From positions 25,242 through 89,241 of the forward strand of contig REDU01000109.1 of assembly GCA_007693335.1 (NCBI GenBank): 64,000 nucleotides of DNA, in the 5' to 3' direction. The position numbers were made by a program, and so were the translations under genes. Under the pieces are notes generated by a model that ran no database searches, was not told where the DNA came from, and saw nothing but the letters and a program-made list of their open reading frames with translations. The stretch comes from Ilumatobacter sp. GTDB lineage: Bacteria > Actinomycetota > Acidimicrobiia > Acidimicrobiales > Ilumatobacteraceae. This document shows, piece by piece, positions 62,267-64,000 of the stretch. Position 1 is the first letter of the stretch. Every line of letters begins with the position of its first letter.

Positions 62267-63823
62267 TCAGCGGACGAGGAACCAGGCGAGGACGCCGCCG
62301 AGCAGCACGTACACGGCAGCCGTGGGGAACGTGCGGCGGAGGATGGAGCCCTCCTGGCCCGCCAGGCCCACGGTGGCGGCCGCGGCCACCACGTTGTGGG
62401 GGCACACGATGTTCCCCACCGCTGCACCGAAGCCTTGGGCGCCCACCAGCGTCGCGACGTCGAAGTCGGAGGCGATGGCGGTCTCCTGTTGGAGCTCGGT
62501 GAAGAGGATGTTCGAGGCGGTGGCCGACCCCGTGACGAACGTGCCCAGCGCACCCACCACCGGCGAGAGGAGGGGCCACGCCGCGCCGGTCCCAGCTGCC
62601 GCGAGCGCGAGCTCCTCGGTCATTCCTGCCTGTGACATGGCCCGTGCGATCGTGACCATGGCGAGGAGGGCCACGATCACCGGGGCGAGCTGTCGGGTGG
62701 CGGTCCAGAACGCCTGGCGGGTGTGGTCAGCCCCGGCTCGCTGGATGATCGCGCCGGTCACGACGGCGATCGTGAGCAGCAGTGCAGGATGGATGAGTGG
62801 CTGCACCGATCCGGAGAAGCCGCCCGCCATGCTCCACGAGATGCGGATGTCGGACAGTGTGTCGTTCACCGGTGGCACGAGTCGGGTGATGAGCACCAGC
62901 ACGATGAGCGTGAGGTACGGGGACGCCGCAGCCAGGGTGCTCATCCGCTCCTGGTCGGGTTCGCCATCGTCGATCGAGTCTTCATCGCCGGCACCGTCGC
63001 CGGCACCATCGCCGGGGTCGTCGTCAGCTCGGCGTCGCTGCACCCCGAGGCGCACCGCCACGAACGCGATCGCGCCCACGAGCGCTCCGCCGAGGGTGGG
63101 GAGTTCCGGGCCGATCCAGGTGGCGATCATCCAGAAGGGCACGAAGAACGTCACCGCGGCCAGGACGCCCCACGGCCACAGACGTTCACCCGTTTCGGCA
63201 CGACTGATGGTGACGACCACCACGGCCATGAGCATCCAGCCCAACGCAACGTGGTACGGCGCCGTGGCCGCTGCGATCTCCGCGCCGGTGAGGCCGGTGA
63301 TGCTCACCTGGGCTGCCACCGGTGTGCCCACGGCGCCGAACGAGACCCCGGCTGCGTGGCCCACCATCGCCGCCACCACGGCCATCACCGGGGTGAAGCC
63401 GGCGGCCACGAGGAACGGTGCCGCCAACGCGACCGGTGTCCCGAACCCGGCGGCGCCCTCCATGAACAGGGCGAAGAACCAGGCGATCAGCAGCGCCGCC
63501 ACCCGCGGGTCGGGAGTGAGTGTCGACAACGCGTCCTGCAGCCGCTGCGTCGCCCCCGTGCGTTGCTGGAGGTGATGGATCCCGAGCGCCGGACCGATGA
63601 TGAAGATGACCGTGGCCGAGATGAACGCTGCCTCCGCCAGCACGCCGACCACGCCGCCGACGCGACCGAACGGGTCGTCGGCGCCGCCGAGGTCGAACGC
63701 CCAGAGGGCGAGTACCAGTGCGATCACGGCGGCGATCGCGCCGGCACGTGCCGCCGACCACTGGGCAGCCAACATGAGTACCAGCACCACCGTCACCGGC
63801 ACGATCGCCACTATCGCTTGCAC
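62267..63823 (-). CDS. L-lactate permease family transporter (LctP)
   Basis: A 518-residue polytopic membrane protein with about 12-14 helices. LctP family motifs are present: FMEGAAGFGTPVA, GHAAGVSFGAVGTP, GSATASNILF and GNIVCPHNVVAA. A cytoplasmic or periplasmic acidic loop of Asp/Gly repeats (DDDPGDGAGDGAGDEDS) is inserted mid-protein. It likely imports lactate or glycolate with protons. The GTG at 63823 is supported by TACGGT 8 bases upstream; a longer frame to 63883 has no such support. Confidence 0.9.
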   Translation of the reverse strand: MQAIVAIVPVTVVLVLMLAAQWSAARAGAIAAVIALVLALWAFDLGGADDPFGRVGGVVGVLAEAAFISATVIFIIGPALGIHHLQQRTGATQRLQDALSTLTPDPRVAALLIAWFFALFMEGAAGFGTPVALAAPFLVAAGFTPVMAVVAAMVGHAAGVSFGAVGTPVAAQVSITGLTGAEIAAATAPYHVALGWMLMAVVVVTISRAETGERLWPWGVLAAVTFFVPFWMIATWIGPELPTLGGALVGAIAFVAVRLGVQRRRADDDPGDGAGDGAGDEDSIDDGEPDQERMSTLAAASPYLTLIVLVLITRLVPPVNDTLSDIRISWSMAGGFSGSVQPLIHPALLLTIAVVTGAIIQRAGADHTRQAFWTATRQLAPVIVALLAMVTIARAMSQAGMTEELALAAAGTGAAWPLLSPVVGALGTFVTGSATASNILFTELQQETAIASDFDVATLVGAQGFGAAVGNIVCPHNVVAAAATVGLAGQEGSILRRTFPTAAVYVLLGGVLAWFLVR

Positions 63824-63831
63824 TGACCGGC

Positions 63832-63837
63832 ACCGTA
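63832..63837 (-). promoter_or_regulatory. -10 box (TACGGT) of the LctP-type gene
   Basis: TACGGT on the minus strand lies 8 bases before the GTG at 63823. Confidence 0.5.
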
Positions 63838-63854
63838 GCGGTCCGAAAACAGAC

Positions 63855-63884
63855 GGTGCCGGGGCCACGGAGGACCCCGGCACC
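63855..63884 (-). terminator. Perfect 10-base-pair stem-loop
   Basis: GGTGCCGGGG (63855-63864) pairs exactly with CCCCGGCACC (63875-63884) around a 10-base loop. It lies 42 bases past the stop of the right-edge gene, whose transcript runs into it. The stem is strong and G/C-rich; the A-rich stretch GAAAAC (63845-63850) lies beyond it in transcript direction, giving a weak U tract. Confidence 0.65.
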
Positions 63885-63926
63885 TGGTGGACCGACCTGA
63901 TCAGGTCGAGATCCGTCTCCGGACGA

Positions 63927-64000
63927 TCAGAGCACGAACCCGATCACGTCGACGATGACGTGCGTGGCGTTCTGGCCGGCGGTGATCGAGATCATCCCGT
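63927..64000 (-). CDS. C-terminal end of a second DTR-repeat protein (partial)
   Basis: Only the last ~24 codons are in the window. They end in THVIVDVIGFVL, the same closing motif as the repeats of the CAP protein at 3235 (THVIIDVNGVF). It is very likely another secreted DTR-repeat protein whose main part lies beyond the right edge. A strong hairpin follows its stop. Confidence 0.7.
   Translation of the reverse strand, partial: GMISITAGQNATHVIVDVIGFVL

Overview
The window is a high-GC, gene-dense stretch of chromosome from an actinobacterium, most likely class Acidimicrobiia (Ilumatobacter-like). This placement is an inference from strong GC bias at third codon positions, GTG-rich starts, a GuaB1-type GMP reductase, a DUF3151 protein, DUF2510 proteins and a secreted CAP protein with DTR-type repeats. 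I see no rRNA, tRNA, insertion sequence, prophage or CRISPR array. Genes are packed with many 4-base GTGA/ATGA overlaps, and no gene-free gap exceeds about 220 bases.

Layout. 1-6816: metallo-beta-lactamase-fold hydrolase (cut by the left edge), Gfo/Idh oxidoreductase coupled to a long ProA-like aldehyde dehydrogenase, a secreted CAP/DTR-repeat protein and a DAO-type flavoenzyme. 6841-11382: CPBP protease, panC, carboxylesterase, hexapeptide acyltransferase and two small genes. 11603-15147: heterodimeric ABC exporter. 15155-20277: DUF2510/DUF4190 membrane protein, phosphatase, aldehyde dehydrogenase, methyltransferase and SDR. 20287-28293: DUF7064-like protein, ctaA and a complete liv branched-chain amino-acid-type ABC system. 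28417-33658: crotonase, nitroreductase, xylulokinase, J-domain protein, Sua5 and hydrolase. 33733-36523: guaB1-cmk-acyltransferase. 36534-46587: M18 aminopeptidase, phosphatase, pyruvate kinase, MFS permease, DUF3151, MobA, rhodanese, RNase D, orphan ParA and small proteins. 46649-57240: housekeeping block alaS-ruvX-mltG-aroE-aroC-aroK-aroB-aroQ-pepQ-efp-nusB. 57250-64000: DUF2079 membrane protein, GT2-methyltransferase fusion, D-aminoacylase-like amidohydrolase, LctP-type permease, and the tail of a second DTR-repeat protein.

Genes acting together: the aro block covers five of the seven shikimate-pathway steps to chorismate (no DAHP synthase or aroA here). The liv genes give a permease pair, two ATPases and a binding lipoprotein. 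alaS/efp/nusB/ruvX/mltG form a translation, transcription and envelope core.

Two patterns stand out. First, a dispersed intergenic repeat: paired units of about 50-52 bases with inverted-repeat-like ends, repeating at exactly 64 bases, at 26687-26802, 51714-51829 and 62146-62261. Second, about twenty genes have a TANNNT box 6-8 bases (a few 9-13) before the start codon, implying leaderless transcription. At several divergent gene pairs one symmetric box appears to serve both directions, and three boxes begin with the TAG stop codon of the preceding gene.
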